37,893 bases of DNA from Armatimonadota bacterium (GCA_016199585.1 JACQGM010000305.1:1-37893), one strand, 5' to 3'. Shown: positions 24,984 to 33,128, numbered from the stretch's first letter. Translations and numbers: made by a program. Notes: a model not told the origin generated them from the letters alone.

Positions 24984-25133
24984 GTGTCTGTTTCTTCCCC
25001 TGCTGCCCCGAATGCGCCCCCGCCGCCCGGGGCACGCCGGACGGAGCAACGGTCCCTACGACGACCCACGGCGTGCGTAGGGGCGCTGCTGCGTCCGCGC
25101 CTGCTCCCTCTTCTCCCCTGCGCGAATCCGGCG

Positions 25134-26579
25134 CTACTCGATGAGCACGGCGGAGAGGAACACGGCCGGGGCGTAGTCCGGATCCCAGAGGATGATGGGA
25201 CCCTCGCCGTTGCCGCCCCCTGACCCGCTGCTCCCGCCTTTGTCCTTGTCCTCGCTGCCCCCGGAGCTCTCGTTCCAGATGGTGATGGTGTCGCCGATGA
25301 GTGCCCCGGTGATGTCCGGGGCTGTGTTTCCCCCGGCGTTCCCCTCAATCCACACGTTGTCGAAGGGGGCGTAGAAGGTTCCCTTGAACTCGTAGTTGTT
25401 GTTGGACATCTTGATGGCGTAGCGGCCCGGCTGTAGGTCGGGGTTGCCAGCGCTGAAGTAGGAGAGGGGGTTCGTGTAGTAAGGGCTGTCCGGCAGCTTC
25501 GCCCCCGCGTAGAAGACCAGGTGGTTCGTGCTGTCGGCGGTCGTCAGGTTCACATGGGAGCCGCCACTGGTGATCGTGATCTTGCCGGTAGCCACGAAGG
25601 TTGCCGTGCCTTCGGTCTTCTTGTCGATGGTGATGTCGCCGACGACGAAGTACATGCCGCTTGGGGCCTCGGGTGATGTCCAGTTGCCGGTGTAGTAGTG
25701 CCCTTGCGCTTCGGCCGCGGTCTTGTAGGGTACCGCATCCAGGAAGATCGGGGGCTTAACCGGTCCGGCGAACACCTTCACCAGGTCCGACTCCCGGGGT
25801 GGATCCGAGGGTTCGGGGCTCAGGTAATTCGAGTAGCTGGTGTCTTCATAATAGATGGTGACGTGGCTGAGTCCCACCCCTCCCCCCTTGGGACTGCCCT
25901 GCGAGTTGACCTCCACCCAGGCGTTCTGGTCGGTGGAGAGGATTCCCGGGCGGGTGTTGTTCATCCCGACGACGATGGAGTGACGCTCTCCGTCCCCGCG
26001 GGTCTTGTTGATGGGCTGGGTCACCCCGCCGCCATAGTTGCTTGCCGCCACGGTCGCCTCCAGGCCCGACGTCCTCGCCTTGAGAACCCCGACAGCCTTG
26101 GTGCCCACGTCCGACTGCGGGATCCCGAGCACCCGGATGAAGGCGTTCGGAACCGCTCGCTGGGTGGCAACGCGCACGTGCTTCTTGCTCTCGGGTTTCC
26201 CATCCAGCGGCCAGGGCGTGGTGACCGTCACCGTGTCCGTGGCCCCGGCGACGGTCACGTCGGCCTGGATCGTCTGCCCGTCGTTGAGGCGGGTGTAGGG
26301 ACCGGGCGGCGTGGTCGCGCCGATCGTGCGGCAGTAGAAGTCGAGGGCATCCACGCGCGCCTGCTCCTGTTCGGCGGCCGTGGGCGTGGCCGACAACTCC
26401 TGTGTGCCTGCCATCGAGCCCTGGTCGCAGGCATTGCGCATCTGCTGGCGGACGACATAGTGCCGCCCGACGTCAAGGACCAGGCCGACGAACCCCAGGA
26501 AGACGATCATGCCGAGGGCAGTCAGCAAGATCACCTGTCCGTTCTCACGATTCCCGCGACCTCGGTGTCTGGCTACCAT
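25134..26579 (-). CDS. TadG-like pilus-assembly/surface protein
   Basis: This is a 481-residue protein with the Tad signature at its start. NGQVILLTALGMIVFLGFVGLVLDVGRHYVVRQQMRNACDQGSMAGTQEL combines a membrane helix with the following amphipathic segment, as in TadG proteins of the Flp (tight adherence) pilus. The extracytoplasmic remainder is a large beta-rich domain. Its last third (YFSAGNPDLQPGRYAIKMSNNNYEFKGTFYAPFDNVWIEGN...ITGALIGDTITIWNES) resembles the parallel-beta end domain found in PilX/TadG-like proteins. A low-complexity GGS/EDKDKGGSSGSGGG linker precedes the C-terminus. ATG 26579 has AGGAGG at 7 nt. It is the last gene of a three-gene operon, 11 nt after the TadE gene. Confidence 0.82.
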   Translation of the reverse strand: MVARHRGRGNRENGQVILLTALGMIVFLGFVGLVLDVGRHYVVRQQMRNACDQGSMAGTQELSATPTAAEQEQARVDALDFYCRTIGATTPPGPYTRLNDGQTIQADVTVAGATDTVTVTTPWPLDGKPESKKHVRVATQRAVPNAFIRVLGIPQSDVGTKAVGVLKARTSGLEATVAASNYGGGVTQPINKTRGDGERHSIVVGMNNTRPGILSTDQNAWVEVNSQGSPKGGGVGLSHVTIYYEDTSYSNYLSPEPSDPPRESDLVKVFAGPVKPPIFLDAVPYKTAAEAQGHYYTGNWTSPEAPSGMYFVVGDITIDKKTEGTATFVATGKITITSGGSHVNLTTADSTNHLVFYAGAKLPDSPYYTNPLSYFSAGNPDLQPGRYAIKMSNNNYEFKGTFYAPFDNVWIEGNAGGNTAPDITGALIGDTITIWNESSGGSEDKDKGGSSGSGGGNGEGPIILWDPDYAPAVFLSAVLIE

Positions 26580-26590
26580 AGTGGTGCCTC

Positions 26591-27013
26591 CTACTCAATG
26601 CGCCGTGTCACGCTTTCGCTGAAGACCGCTCCCCCGCCCAGTAGGGGCGCGATCATCGGCACGGTGGCCTGTGCATTGTATTGGACACTGACGGTGATGT
26701 TGGTGCCGCTGTCTCGCGGCGGAGCGGCCGGCGCCACGGTAACATCCGCGCGCTGCAGCGGGGGATTGATGAGGGATGGCGCCTGCTGGATCACGTAGTC
26801 GGCGATCTGCTCCTGAGTGGCCGAGGCTCCGTTCACGGCGGCGTAGCGGCCGCCCTCCCGAGTGGCGTGGATGACCTGAAGCCGGGCGTGATGGAGGATG
26901 GCCAACTGCATCAGCCCGAAGACCACCAGAAAGAAGACAGAGGCGGCGATGGAAAACTCCACGGCCGCCTGGCCGGCCGCCCGCTCCCCTCGCCCGTGCC
27001 TGCAGCCTCGCAT
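26591..27013 (-). CDS. TadE-like pseudopilin (second copy)
   Basis: This is a 140-residue TadE-family minor pseudopilin. The hallmark is GQAAVEFSIAASVFFLVVFGLMQLAILHHARLQVIHATREGGRYAAV: a short basic leader, Glu at +5 of the hydrophobic helix, and the conserved A.REGGRYAA that follows. The rest is a small extracytoplasmic beta domain. ATG 27013 starts 2 nt after the stop of the preceding TadE gene and has GGAGG at 10 nt, within that gene's end. It likely forms a heterodimer or complex with its neighbour and the TadG-like protein. Confidence 0.88.
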   Translation of the reverse strand: MRGCRHGRGERAAGQAAVEFSIAASVFFLVVFGLMQLAILHHARLQVIHATREGGRYAAVNGASATQEQIADYVIQQAPSLINPPLQRADVTVAPAAPPRDSGTNITVSVQYNAQATVPMIAPLLGGGAVFSESVTRRIE

Positions 27014-27015
27014 CG

Positions 27016-27414
27016 CTAATACGCCTCCAGGCGGCCCTCCGCCGTGCCCGTCAGTGTCATTGGCCCGATGATGTCGCCGACGATCGCCACGTCGGGAACG
27101 TAGGAATAGGATACCGTGATCGTGACCGGCTCCCCTCCCTGGCGGACCGGGGCGTTGAGCGTCACGGTCGGCGCCGGGTCCAGGTCGGTAGCAGCGGCGA
27201 GCGTGTGCTGAATGATGTCTGAATCGGTGGCGCCGTGGAGCATCTCGATGGCCGCGTAGCGCGCGCCTTCGCCGGCCGCGTGTTCCACTCTCAGCTTGAG
27301 GCTGTAGAGCGTCCCAAACTGCACGATGCCAAGCGCGAGGAGCAGCAGGAGGAAGATCGCGAGCGCGAGCTCCACGATCGCCTGCCCACCTCTACTCGCC
27401 CCCGCGGACACCAT
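27016..27414 (-). CDS. TadE-like pseudopilin (first copy)
   Basis: This is a 132-residue TadE-family protein and the first gene of the operon. It begins MVSAGASRGGQAIVELALAI and continues LLLLLALGIVQFGTLYSLKLRVEHAAGEGARYAA, the same arrangement of leader, Glu, membrane helix and R-A-A segment as its neighbour. The two copies share pattern but little identity outside the helix, so they are old paralogues. ATG 27414 has AGGAGG (27425-27430) at 10 nt and a strong promoter just upstream. No prepilin peptidase, TadA ATPase or TadB/C gene is in the window. Confidence 0.88.
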   Translation of the reverse strand: MVSAGASRGGQAIVELALAIFLLLLLALGIVQFGTLYSLKLRVEHAAGEGARYAAIEMLHGATDSDIIQHTLAAATDLDPAPTVTLNAPVRQGGEPVTITVSYSYVPDVAIVGDIIGPMTLTGTAEGRLEAY

Positions 27415-27437
27415 CGCGCCGATCCCTCCTATTCTCC

Positions 27438-27466
27438 ATTATAGCCCGGATGGTAGCTCCTGGCAA
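27438..27466 (-). promoter_or_regulatory. Promoter of the TadE-TadE-TadG operon
   Basis: On the minus strand, TTGCCA (27466-27461), a 17-bp spacer and TATAAT (27443-27438). The predicted start near 27431 leaves a leader of about 17 nt that contains the AGGAGG site at its 5' end. Confidence 0.7.
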
Positions 27467-27584
27467 TAGGCCCTTCCGTCTATCACGCATGGGCCGGAGG
27501 TCCTATGCCCCCTGAGCGCCCGCCCGGGGGGCAGGCGCCGTGACGAAGCACTCCGGATCGCGAGGCGCCAGACGCCCGCAGATG

Positions 27585-27593
27585 TGGTATACT
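27585..27593 (+). promoter_or_regulatory. Extended -10 promoter of argS
   Basis: TATACT (27588-27593) is preceded by TGG (27585-27587), an extended -10. The expected transcription start is 27600, one base before the argS ATG. No good -35 is visible. Confidence 0.6.
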
Positions 27594-27600
27594 GAATGGC

Positions 27601-29388
27601 ATGGAGACCTTGCGACAACTGATTGAAGAGGCCGTCATCGAAGGCCTCGTCATCGTCGCCGGACCCGAGGGCGCGACGATGGACCCTCTCGTCCGGCCGA
27701 CCCCGGATCCGAAGTTCGGCGATTACCAGTCGAACGTGGCGATGGGCCTGGCGAAGCGCCTGGGCCGCAAGCCGCGTGCGGTGGCTCAGGCCCTGGTGGA
27801 CGCGCTGGACATCGCCGACGTGTGCGAGCCGCCGGAGATCGCCGGGCCGGGGTTCATCAACTTCCGCCTGCGACCCGCCTACCTCGCCGCCCAGCTCGGG
27901 CGCGTCCAGGCCGACCCGCGCCTCGGCATCCCCCCGGTGGACCGCCCCTGGCGCACCGTCGTGGACTTCTCCAGCCCCAACCTCGCCAAGGAGATGCACG
28001 TCGGCCACCTCCGCTCCACCATCATCGGCGACGCCATCGCCCGCGTGCTGGAGTTCCAGGGCCACGACATGCTGCGCCTCAACCACATCGGCGATTGGGG
28101 CACGCAGTTCGGGATGCTCGTTCAATACGTGCGCGCAACCCAGCCCGACGTGCTCCACCACCCGGAGCGCTTCCGCATTGACGACCTGGAGGCCTTCTAC
28201 CGCCAGGCGAAGCAGCGCTTCGATGAGGACCCGGAGTTCGCCGACGCCGCCCGCCGCGCCGTGGTGGACCTCCAGTCGGGCGAGCCGGTGGCTCGCCGTC
28301 TCTGGGAGGTCTTCTGCGGCGAGTCGCTGCGCCATGCCCGTGACATCTACGACCGCCTGGGCATCCGCATCGAGGACCGCGGCGAGAGCTTCTACAATCC
28401 GATGCTCCCCGCAGTGGTGGAGGAGCTGCGGGAACGCGGGATCGCCAGGCGCGCCGAGGGTGCGGTGTGCGTCTTCCTGCCCGGCTGGAAGAACCGCGAG
28501 GGCGAGCCGCTGCCGATCATCATCCAGAAGTCCGACGGCGCCTACAACTACGACACCACCGACCTGGCCGCCATCCGGCACCGGGTGCAGGCAGAGCGCG
28601 CCCGCCGGATCATCTACGTGGTGGACATCCGCCAGCGCCAGCACTTCGAGATGGTCTTCCAGGCCGCGCGCCTGGCCGGCTTTGTTTCGTCGGACGAAAC
28701 GGCGCCCGCGGAGGTCGTCCTGGAGCACGTCGGCTTCGGGATGGTGCTCGGGCCGGATCGCCGCCCCTTCAAGACGCGCGAAGGGGGCACCGTCAAACTG
28801 AAGGAGCTGCTGGACGAGGCGGTGGCGCGCGCCGCTTCGGTGGTCGAGGCCGCCGAGGACGAACGTCGCCGCGAGATGAGCCCGGAGCAGAAGGCCGAGA
28901 TCGCCGCCGCCGTGGGCCTCGGCGCCGTGAAGTACTTCGACCTCAGCCACAGCCTCGCCAGCGACTACGTCTTCGATTGGGAGACGATGCTGGCGATGGA
29001 CGGGAACACGGCGCCCTACATGCTGTATGCCTACGCCCGCGTGCGCAGCATCGGCCGCCGTGCCGGGGTGGACTTCGACGCGCTCCCCGCCGACCTGCCG
29101 CTGCTTCTGGAGCACGAGACGGAGATCGCCCTGGCCAAGGCTCTGCTGGAGTTCCCGGGCGTGCTGCAGCAGGTCTCCGAGGAGCTGCGCCCGCACGTCC
29201 TCACCGATTATCTATATGGCCTCAGCCGGCGGTTCAGCGCCTTCTACGACCGCGAGCGCGGCGTGCGCGTCATTGACGCCGAGCCGGAGAGCGTGCGCCA
29301 CAGCCGCCTCCGCCTCTGCGACCTGACCGCGCGCACACTGAAGCTGGGCCTGGGGCTGCTGGGGATCGCGGTGGTGGAGCAGATGTGA
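27601..29388 (+). CDS. argS: Arginyl-tRNA synthetase
   Basis: This is the 595-residue class Ia synthetase that charges tRNA-Arg. It has an N-terminal additional domain (about residues 1-105, with DYQSNVAMGLAKRLGR), and a catalytic Rossmann fold with SSPNLAKEMHVGHLRST (HIGH motif as HVGH, 133-136), LNHIGDWGTQFG and DGAYNYDTTDLAAI. The region expected to carry KMSKS reads PFKTREGGTVKL, the variant used by many ArgS enzymes. The C-terminal helical DALR anticodon-binding domain ends in LLGIAVVEQM. Length is standard. There is no ribosome binding site before ATG 27601, and the -10 element sits so close that a leaderless mRNA is predicted. Confidence 0.96.
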   Translation: METLRQLIEEAVIEGLVIVAGPEGATMDPLVRPTPDPKFGDYQSNVAMGLAKRLGRKPRAVAQALVDALDIADVCEPPEIAGPGFINFRLRPAYLAAQLGRVQADPRLGIPPVDRPWRTVVDFSSPNLAKEMHVGHLRSTIIGDAIARVLEFQGHDMLRLNHIGDWGTQFGMLVQYVRATQPDVLHHPERFRIDDLEAFYRQAKQRFDEDPEFADAARRAVVDLQSGEPVARRLWEVFCGESLRHARDIYDRLGIRIEDRGESFYNPMLPAVVEELRERGIARRAEGAVCVFLPGWKNREGEPLPIIIQKSDGAYNYDTTDLAAIRHRVQAERARRIIYVVDIRQRQHFEMVFQAARLAGFVSSDETAPAEVVLEHVGFGMVLGPDRRPFKTREGGTVKLKELLDEAVARAASVVEAAEDERRREMSPEQKAEIAAAVGLGAVKYFDLSHSLASDYVFDWETMLAMDGNTAPYMLYAYARVRSIGRRAGVDFDALPADLPLLLEHETEIALAKALLEFPGVLQQVSEELRPHVLTDYLYGLSRRFSAFYDRERGVRVIDAEPESVRHSRLRLCDLTARTLKLGLGLLGIAVVEQM

Positions 29389-29420
29389 AGGCGGCCGGCG
29401 CGGCTGCCATGCCACCGTAG

Positions 29421-29442
29421 GGGCGAAACCGCGTGTTCGCCC
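29421..29442. terminator. Hairpin between convergent argS and the STAND gene
   Basis: GGGCGAA (29421-29427) pairs with TTCGCCC (29436-29442) around an 8-nt loop, between two gene ends. There is no U-tract. It could serve both genes as a weak bidirectional terminator or be an intergenic repeat. The rest of 29389-29516 shows nothing else. Confidence 0.35.
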
Positions 29443-29516
29443 TGCTCACGACGACGAGGCCGAGGACGAGGACGATGGGGTCATCCCCAGACCGCGAATG
29501 CCCGCCCGGGCAGCCG

Positions 29517-32129
29517 CTACGCCTGTGTGTTCCGCCGTTCGTGCGCGGAGCGGATCTCCCGGGCGCGCTTCTCCAAGTCCTGGGCCTCGCGCTTCAGGCC
29601 CATGCGGCGGAGGCAGCCGGCGTAGTTCTGGCAAACATCCGCCGTGTGGGGATGCTCAGGGCCCAGGGCCTTCTCACAGATTTCCAGTGCCCGCCGGAAC
29701 AAGGGCTGTGCGTGCGCGCACTTCCCCTGCCGGTTGTAGAGCCACGCCAGGTTGTTGAGGCTGTTGGCGGTACTCGGGTGGTCCGGCCCCAGCGCCTTCT
29801 TGCGAATCGCCAGTGCCCGCTGATGGAGCTGCTCTGCATCGGCATACCTCCCCTGCTCGTCGTAGAGCCCCGCCAGGTTGTTGAGGTGGGTCGCCGTCTG
29901 TGGGTGCTCCGACCCGAGAGCCCTCTCGGACATCGCCAGCGCCCGCTGGTAGAGCGGCTCAGCATCGGCATATCTCTTCTGCCGGTTGTAGATCCCCGCC
30001 AGGTTGTTGAGGGTATTGGCGGTATCCGAGTGTTCCGGCCCCAGGACCTTCTCGCAGATCGCCAGTGCCCGCTGGCAGAGCGGCTCTGCGTCGGCATACC
30101 TCCCCTCGTTCTGGTAGAGCCCAGCCAGGTTATTGAGGCTGATCGCCGTGTGCGGGTGCTCAGGGCCCAGGGCCTTCTCGCGAATGGCCAGCGCCCGCTG
30201 GTAGAGCGGCTCTGCTTGGGCGTATGTTCCCTGGTGTTGGTAGAGCAACGCCATGTTGTTGAGGCTGGCAGCGGTAACGAGGTGCTCCGGTCCCAGGGCC
30301 TTCTCGCAGGTCGCCAGCGCCCGCCGGGACAAGGGATCGGCCTCGGCATACCGGCCAGCCAACTGGAGATAGAGCCCGGACCGAGCCAGCAGGAGTACGA
30401 CATCCGGTGAGTCCAGGCCACACCGCTCGATCAGGGGCATACACACCAGGGCATGGGCTACCAGGCGCTCGCAGGCCGGCCAGTTCTGAAACTCTACATC
30501 CGGAAACACCCGGCTCAGAGCGTTGACCGCGCGCTCCGCCCACTGGCGCTGCTCCTCTTCGGGCATCCCGCTGCGCAGGACCTCCTGCACCATGCGGTGC
30601 ACGTCGTAAGTACCCCCCTCGGGGTCGCGCCGGATGAGAGAATAGCGCGCCGGCACCTCCAGGATGTCGTGCAGGAGGAGCGGGTCCTCGGCCGCGTCTT
30701 CCAGGGCGGCGGCGAGCGCCGGCCCCAGCTCCGGGGTTCCCTGCACCAGGATCTCGTGGGGGATGCGCTCGGGGGCCAGGAAGGCGCTGACGCGCAGAAG
30801 GTCCGCCGCAGCCTCGCTCTCCTGCTGCACGGACTCGAAGTTCAGACTCCAGGTGGTCGCTACGCTCTGATCGTAGCCGCCGGCCTGGGGGCGCTGCTTC
30901 TCCAGCAGTTGCAGCCGGCGCTTCCGGTAGGAGTTCCGGTAGTCCCGGAAGGAGCAAGCACGCGTGGCGATGTAGGCCCCGGCCTGTTCCAAGGCCAGCG
31001 GCAGGGCGCCCAGGTCGCGCGCCAGGGCTTCGGCGGCGTCGCGCTCGGCACCGTCGGGGTCCGGTCGGCCCGCGCGCTTGAGGAGGAAGGCGACGGCGTC
31101 CTCCTCGGGGAGCACCGGCACCTCCAGCGGCGCGGGGAGCGTCAGCGCGGCGAAGTCGGTGGCGCGGGAGGTGATCAGGATGTGGCCCCGATGGGCGGTC
31201 GGCAGGAAGGGGCGGAGCATCTGCGGGTCGTCGGCGTTGTCCAGCACCAGGAGGGAACCGTCGGTGTCCTGCAGCCAGCGCTTCACCGAGTAGCGGATCT
31301 CGTCGGGCTTCTCGCCGTACAGGTCCAGGAGCTTCGCGAGGGCGGCATAACCGGTGTCGAGAGCCGCTTCGGAGTCCGCCTGCACCCAGAGGACGAAGCG
31401 GTACTCCGGGGCGTAGCGGCAGCAGTACTCGACGGCGGTCTGCGTCTTGCCGATACCGCCCAGGCCGCTGATGGTCTGGGGCTGTGTCAGCCCGGCGACG
31501 GTCTCATTGAGGAGAGCCGCGTGCAGGCGTTCGAGGAGGTCGTCGCGCCCGGTGAAGTAGGGGTTTTGGGTGTGGGGAACGGCCCAGAGGCGCCCCGCGC
31601 CGGAGAAGTCGGTGCGGCGTGGGCGCTGGGGGAGCGCGCGCAGCCTGCCGGGTTCGGGCTTCCGCGTCTTCGGCTGGTTGGTCAGGCGCCGGTAGAGACC
31701 TTCGTAGCCCGGGTCATCGAAGTCGAACCGGCGGATGGCGTGATAGGTGCCGCCCTTGGTCGGCGCTGGGATGTGGTCGGTGCTGCCGGGCTCCAGGATC
31801 ACCGGGATGAAGCGCCTGTTGAGGCTGCCGGCATCATAGAGGTGCTGGTAGATGAGGTTGCCCTCCCAGCGGACCCCGTAGCCCTTCCCCGGCTCCTCTT
31901 CGCCCATCACGCGGCGGTAGTAGCGCTCGGTGCAGATCATCAGCACGAAGTCGGCGTCGCGGATCCAGCGGTCCATCCAGCGGGGCCAGCCCTCGGGGGG
32001 CGAGGTCTCGTACTGGTCGAGCTGGACGTCAACGCCGTCGGCGCGCAGGCGGTCGGCCAGGGCCAGGACGCGGTCGTCGAGACCCTCCTCGTGCGCGTAG
32101 CTGATGAAGACCTTCGGCACATCGGGCAT
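29517..32129 (-). CDS. SEFIR-NB-ARC-TPR protein (bacterial NLR-like STAND)
   Basis: This is an 870-residue multidomain signal-transduction NTPase. Residues 1-150 are a SEFIR (TIR-related) domain: VFISYAHEEGLDDRVLALAD, the GWPRWMDRWI patch and DADFVLMICTERYYRR. After a linker comes FTGRDDLLERLH and the P-loop GLGGIGKT near residue 224. Walker B LLVLDNADD is near 296, ILITSRA near 320, GALPLALEQAGAYI (the GxP motif) near 375, and VHRMVQEVLR, the MHD-like motif, near 525. Seven 42-residue TPR units of the kinesin-light-chain type follow (about 575-860). This layout matches NLR-like defence proteins in which the repeats sense a trigger, the NTPase oligomerises and the SEFIR domain acts as effector; known SEFIR defence proteins deplete NAD+. 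ATG 32129 fits the SEFIR start, with GGGAGG 11 nt upstream. It stands alone. Confidence 0.9.
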   Translation of the reverse strand: MPDVPKVFISYAHEEGLDDRVLALADRLRADGVDVQLDQYETSPPEGWPRWMDRWIRDADFVLMICTERYYRRVMGEEEPGKGYGVRWEGNLIYQHLYDAGSLNRRFIPVILEPGSTDHIPAPTKGGTYHAIRRFDFDDPGYEGLYRRLTNQPKTRKPEPGRLRALPQRPRRTDFSGAGRLWAVPHTQNPYFTGRDDLLERLHAALLNETVAGLTQPQTISGLGGIGKTQTAVEYCCRYAPEYRFVLWVQADSEAALDTGYAALAKLLDLYGEKPDEIRYSVKRWLQDTDGSLLVLDNADDPQMLRPFLPTAHRGHILITSRATDFAALTLPAPLEVPVLPEEDAVAFLLKRAGRPDPDGAERDAAEALARDLGALPLALEQAGAYIATRACSFRDYRNSYRKRRLQLLEKQRPQAGGYDQSVATTWSLNFESVQQESEAAADLLRVSAFLAPERIPHEILVQGTPELGPALAAALEDAAEDPLLLHDILEVPARYSLIRRDPEGGTYDVHRMVQEVLRSGMPEEEQRQWAERAVNALSRVFPDVEFQNWPACERLVAHALVCMPLIERCGLDSPDVVLLLARSGLYLQLAGRYAEADPLSRRALATCEKALGPEHLVTAASLNNMALLYQHQGTYAQAEPLYQRALAIREKALGPEHPHTAISLNNLAGLYQNEGRYADAEPLCQRALAICEKVLGPEHSDTANTLNNLAGIYNRQKRYADAEPLYQRALAMSERALGSEHPQTATHLNNLAGLYDEQGRYADAEQLHQRALAIRKKALGPDHPSTANSLNNLAWLYNRQGKCAHAQPLFRRALEICEKALGPEHPHTADVCQNYAGCLRRMGLKREAQDLEKRAREIRSAHERRNTQA
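29640..30340. repeat. 126-bp tandem repeats encoding TPR units
   Basis: The motif GTTGTTGAGG or GTTATTGAGG ends at 29760, 29886, 30012, 30138 and 30264, a strict 126-bp period that encodes the 42-residue TPR units. Units remain similar at DNA level, so unequal recombination could change their number. Confidence 0.85.
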
Positions 32130-32370
32130 GGCGTGGTGCCCCTCCCAGGGATGGGTGTCGCCCGGCCGGCGGGCGCCCGGTGAGCCGTTGTTCGGCGCGG
32201 GCGGCGGAGGTCCTTCCGGAGGGGGCCTGTGGCTTGTGGGAGGCACTGGGCCCAGGGCTGCCGGGGGTCTCGATGGGGGAGCGAATGCGGCTGTGCATTG
32301 TCCTATAGTATGCGCCTACGCCGGGAATGGCGCGCATATTGCCCGGCCAGGCGTCGGTAGGAGGGAGCCA

Positions 32371-33018
32371 GTGGGGATCATCAGCGTGCTGCGGTGGGTG
32401 GGATGGAACACGCTCCTGGCGGTCATCCCCGTGGCGGCGGCGTACGCCGTCGCCTGGCTGGCGGGTCGGCCGGCCAAGCGCCGTTTGCCCGCTCGGGCGC
32501 TCGCCGGCGCCCTGCTGGTGGTGTGGGTGGCATTCCTGCCCAACACCTGCTACCTCCTCACCGAGTGGCGCCACTTCCTGGAGTGGCTCTACCAGACGGA
32601 CCTGTACGCCCGCTGGCACGTGGGCCGCGACAGCAGCGCCATGCTGCGGCTGGTTACCTACACGGGGTTCTTCGCCGCCTACAGCCTGATCGGCATGCTC
32701 ACCTTCGCGCTGGGGATCCGGCCGATCAAGGCGGTAGTGCGGCGGCACACGCGCCGCCTCTGGCTGTGGGCCATCCCCTTCTTCACCCTGATGTCGTTGG
32801 GCGTCTACCTGGGTCTCGTCCTCCGCTTCAATAGCTGGGACCTGATCCACCGCACCGAGCAGGTCTGGATGGCGGTCGCCACGGTCCCCTATCGTCCCGT
32901 TCTCGCGGGGTTGATCATCGTTTTCGGTCTCTTCCTCTGGGCCGCGTTCATCTGCATCGACATCTGGATCGACGGGGTGCAGTGCCGCTGGCAGCGCACC
33001 GCGCGCGTCGGCTCGTAG
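32371..33018 (+). CDS. DUF1361 multi-pass membrane protein
   Basis: This is a 215-residue integral membrane protein of the DUF1361 family, function unknown. About six membrane helices are visible, starting WVGWNTLLAVIPVAAAYAVAWL. Family blocks are FLPNTCYLLTEWRHF near residue 52 (usual form FLPNaPYilTDl.H) and SLGVYLGLVLRFNSWDLIHR near 150. GTG 32371 has AGGAGG (32359-32364) at 6 nt. The frame is open upstream to 32104, but that part overlaps the 5' end of the divergent STAND gene and looks unrelated. A TATAGT at 32304-32309 might be its -10, without a good -35. Confidence 0.85.
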   Translation: MGIISVLRWVGWNTLLAVIPVAAAYAVAWLAGRPAKRRLPARALAGALLVVWVAFLPNTCYLLTEWRHFLEWLYQTDLYARWHVGRDSSAMLRLVTYTGFFAAYSLIGMLTFALGIRPIKAVVRRHTRRLWLWAIPFFTLMSLGVYLGLVLRFNSWDLIHRTEQVWMAVATVPYRPVLAGLIIVFGLFLWAAFICIDIWIDGVQCRWQRTARVGS

Positions 33019-33023
33019 CTCCT

Positions 33024-33118
33024 GCCCGGTTCCCGGGCGCTCCGGGCAATCAGACGAACGTGCCGGCGCGTGCCAGTGCGCCTGCATCCGCCCGGTTCCC
33101 GGGCGCTCCGGGCAATCA
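33024..33118. repeat. Pair of 29-bp direct repeats
   Basis: The 29 bases at 33024-33052 recur exactly at 33090-33118, 66 bp apart. The unit starts GCCCGGTTCCCGGGCGCTCC and ends GGGCAATCA. Each unit can fold on itself (CCCGG/CCGGG). The second copy runs into a hairpin of the dispersed family (33108-33128). The pair fills the space between the DUF1361 gene and the convergent Spy-like gene. Confidence 0.8.
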
Positions 33119-33128
33119 ATCGCCGGGC
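33108..33128. repeat. Dispersed hairpin family member
   Basis: CCGGGCAATCAATCGCCGGGC. On the minus strand its first 19 of 21 positions match the hairpin at 8813-8834 except at the central base, which marks the same repeat family. Confidence 0.55.

Noticed and set aside
27439-29196. Long minus-strand open frame opposite argS
   Set aside because: It antisenses a certain synthetase gene. His/Val/Ala/Arg-rich and without motifs.
29640-30340. CRISPR-like periodicity
   Set aside because: The 126-bp period is coding and gives 42-residue TPR units. There are no spacers and no cas genes.
29640-32129. Full Avs- or CBASS-type multi-gene defence operon
   Set aside because: Neighbours are argS and a DUF1361 membrane protein. 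No cyclase, second effector or nuclease partner is adjacent.
30453-32183. Long plus-strand open frame opposite the STAND gene
   Set aside because: Mirror frame without domains. The minus frame has SEFIR, P-loop and TPR motifs.
33024-33118. Attachment site pair or mini-CRISPR
   Set aside because: Only two units 66 bp apart, with no integrase, no spacer regularity and self-folding GC-rich sequence.
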